64,000 bases of DNA. Origin: Plumapathes pennacea (Eukaryota > Cnidaria > Anthozoa > Antipatharia > Myriopathidae). The notes under the pieces are model-generated. The model saw nothing but the letters and a program-made list of their open reading frames with translations, ran no database searches and was not told the DNA's origin. Below, piece by piece: positions 61,725 to 64,000 of the stretch; positions within the stretch are counted from its first letter, which is position 1; each line of letters opens with the position of its first letter. Location: the NCBI GenBank assembly GCA_964036295.1, contig OZ038466.1, forward strand, positions 11,318,001 to 11,382,000, read 5' to 3'. A program made the position numbers and the translations under genes.

Positions 61725-63478
61725 GAGTTGTTGCTCTGTTTCTCCGTTTGTTTGATTACGTCAAGTCATACACATGCGCAGTGTATGGGAGAAATATGTG
61801 AACATTTCAAGTTCATCATCAACGAGGATGTGACAGTCAACCACGCCCTTCAAGGCCACGCGTTCATGACAGCAACAGCACGCAGCGCCGTCAAGTGTCA
61901 CGTGTTATGTCGAGACGACTGTCGCTGTATCTCCATGAATTATTTCACCAACGAGAAAGAGAACAACTGCCAAATGAACGACGCCAACAAATATCAGAAA
62001 CCAGGTTCACTGAAACCCAGGCAAGGATCACATTACTATGACTTGGTTCGACACTACACTACTAGGGTGAGTCACCACCTGAGGTTGTAACGCCTCACAA
62101 CTGAACAGTAAAAATTTAGAGCTTCACAGTTTGGGGGCATTGACTTGACAACAACAAATTTAAGTCTACCACATAGGTAATGAAACATTCAGAGACGAAA
62201 GAAACGTTAAAATGTTTCTGATGCGAACCCTGAGAAGGTGCTAATTCAGATCTCTATTTCGATTTTGAATGCTCGTCAGTCAGTTAGTCTGTAAAGTAAT
62301 TTTTCTTTCATTTAAGTCTACCACATATACACTCAAAGACGTTCAGAGGCGAAAGAAACGTTAAAAATCTTCTGATCCCCGACCCTTGCGAGGTGCTAAT
62401 CCAGATCTCTATTTCGTTTTTGAATGCTCGTCGGTCAGACAGTTGTCGGGTAAACTTTGCTTCATGTAAAGACTGAGGAGACTAGGAGTTGAGGAAGACT
62501 CTTCAAATCCTAATAGGGAAAAATGGAAGATTCTTTTGTTCCTTTTAAGGAAAATGCATGAGTGTTTATCACACAAATCACTATACTAAAAACAGAACGT
62601 ATTTGAACCTAAGAAATATGAATTTAAATACTGTAAAACTGTTTTTCCTTCACATCTATTAGGGTGGTAGAAAATACCTTCCTGTGGCTGACAAATCCAA
62701 GGGTGAATGTTGTCTGTCAAATCTTTGTCTCAATGGTGGCACATGTAAAGAGATGTGTGACCCCGAAGGATCGCGCTTCAAGTGTGTCTGTCCACCTGGC
62801 ACTTCTGGAAGATATTGTGAAACCAAGCCAAAAGGCTGCAAAGATGTCTGGGAAGCGGGCAACAAAGTCAGGGGAGAATTCGTCATTTATGACGTCAACA
62901 ACATTTCCATCCCTGTTTTCTGTGACATGGACTCTGAGCCCGGATTCATTTGGACTTTGATCCTCTCCTACTCATTTGCAAACAGAGAGCTCTTTAACGA
63001 CAATGGAATACATAAGAATTATCCCTTGAATGAAGATTCATTCAACTGGGAAAAATACCGCCTGTCCCTCCCTAACATGAAGTACATTGCAGAGTCATTG
63101 ACTAACTTTCGGGCGACGTGTAATTTCCAAGCTGACGGCGTAGTGTACACGGATTATGCTCGAGCTGAACTCGATGGTTTAGATATTTTTCAAACCTGGA
63201 ATGCGAAATGTCGGCGTTACGAGTTTCTGAACATCAGAAATGTCAGTTGCGTCAAATGCACCGCAGGAACGCGGCAAAATGACGACGAAATGTTTCATAT
63301 CAACTCTTACAAGAGTATTGACTGGGGCTGTAATTTCGATGGCAGAGTGGTTGCGGTGGAGTTTGAGAAAAATCTTGGAAAATACCTTGTTGGTAAAACA
63401 AATCCTGTCCATCGATGTACGTCTGCTGACAACTCCACTACCCAGTTTTGGTTTGGAAAAAAAACACCCGGCGGGTAA
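61725..63478 (+). CDS. Secreted PAN-like / EGF / fibrinogen-like protein, 5' end missing
   Basis: Two exons: 61725-62066 and 62663-63478 (TAA at 63476-63478), joined in phase 0 by GTGAGT and CTATTAG. Exon A starts after a CCTAAAG acceptor-like site with ELLLCFSVCLITSSHTHA, a signal-peptide core, so a first exon with the ATG is missing. A Cys-rich PAN/apple-like module follows (CHVLCRDDCRCISMNYF, NNCQMNDA). Exon B has an EGF domain (CLNGGTCKEMC, CVCPPGTSGRYCE) and then a fibrinogen-C-related module (GCKDVWEAG, IPVFCDMDSEPGFIWTLI, FRATCNFQADGVVYTDY, CVKCTAGTRQNDDEMF). This arrangement is common among anthozoan extracellular proteins. The exact role (adhesion, lectin or matrix) is unknown. AATAAA signals occur at 63817-63826. 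Confidence 0.85.
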
Positions 63479-64000
63479 ACCATTGTTTTTTTTTTCGTGA
63501 CGCCAGTTCTGTTTTCGAACTAAAATTTTGTATGTCAAACTTTACACTTTTATGTATAACTTTTTATTGAAACAAAACTTTGCATTGCACACGTCTGTGA
63601 TTCGAACAGATTAAAAGCAAATTTAACTTAACCCAAGAAACGTCCAAGTGCATGCTGCATTGTTTAACAGGTAACTGAACATGGGAAAAAATAGAAAAAA
63701 GTTTTACTAGTACCCCCACAAAATAACTTACAAAATCCTGTGCGCAAAGACGTTAACGTATACATGAAGCTTTTGAGTCTTATTGAATATCTTGCCTCAG
63801 ATATAAATGAGGAAGAAATAAATAAAATGTTTTCTACATTTTACGTGTTCCAAGTGTTTTGCCGCCTGCTGCAGCAAGACCACGCAACGCGCTGTGAAAA
63901 GTAGACGACTGTTAAACTTTTCTTCTCAATGACAAGAACTTCTAAGACAGAAATATAAGTTTCAAAACAAACGTCACATTTGGTCTGAACCCGGCATGTT
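63479..64000 (+). other. 3' flank of the PAN/EGF gene with poly(A) signal
   Basis: Non-coding AT-rich sequence follows the stop. AATAAATAAA at 63817-63826 is the first strong polyadenylation signal downstream. No further exon was recognised before the window end. Confidence 0.55.

Overview
The window is eukaryotic nuclear DNA from a metazoan, most likely an anthozoan cnidarian such as a stony coral. This rests on an intron-rich conserved animal gene with exons of about 40-170 bp, a single-exon class A GPCR, a PAN/EGF/fibrinogen-like secreted protein and a DUF229 sulfatase-like relic, all set in AT-rich DNA dense with small foldback (MITE-like) elements. The species assignment is inference. 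No operons, CRISPR arrays or rRNA genes were seen.

Left third (about 1-23.6 kb, minus strand): one large gene encoding a strawberry notch (SBNO) family helicase-like protein. I placed 31 coding exons from an ATG at 23578 down to 639. All exons join in phase at GT-AG borders and give about 967 residues. The 3' end is not recognised and probably lies beyond the left edge. Its introns carry at least ten foldback or MITE elements.

23.7-31 kb: repeat-rich. A degenerate element starts about 150 bp upstream of the SBNO start codon. It is an inverted copy of 50.2-51.4 kb and is split by a 1.9-kb insertion. Degenerate tandem segments and a G/C-bordered repeat element follow.

31-38 kb: lineage-specific sequence. 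There are two oppositely oriented arrays of a roughly 63-bp repeat. Between them lies a segmental duplication in which a splice-bordered segment holds one 66-bp (22-codon) unit in one copy and about six in the other. A tentative plus-strand spliced unit follows at 37.3-38.2 kb.

38-47 kb: a perfect 56-bp-arm hairpin, duplicated exon-like blocks, a large inverted repeat, a decayed Helitron-like basic segment and more MITEs. 47.6-49.5 kb (minus): a DUF229 sulfatase-like gene whose frame is kept apart from two in-frame stops, so probably a young pseudogene.

52.7-53.9 kb (plus): an intact 401-residue rhodopsin-class GPCR. 54-61 kb: mostly non-coding, with MITEs and a possible terminal transmembrane exon near 57.8 kb. 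61.7-63.5 kb (plus): the last two exons of a secreted PAN-like/EGF/fibrinogen-like protein with a poly(A) signal downstream. The genes look like unrelated neighbours, not a pathway cluster.
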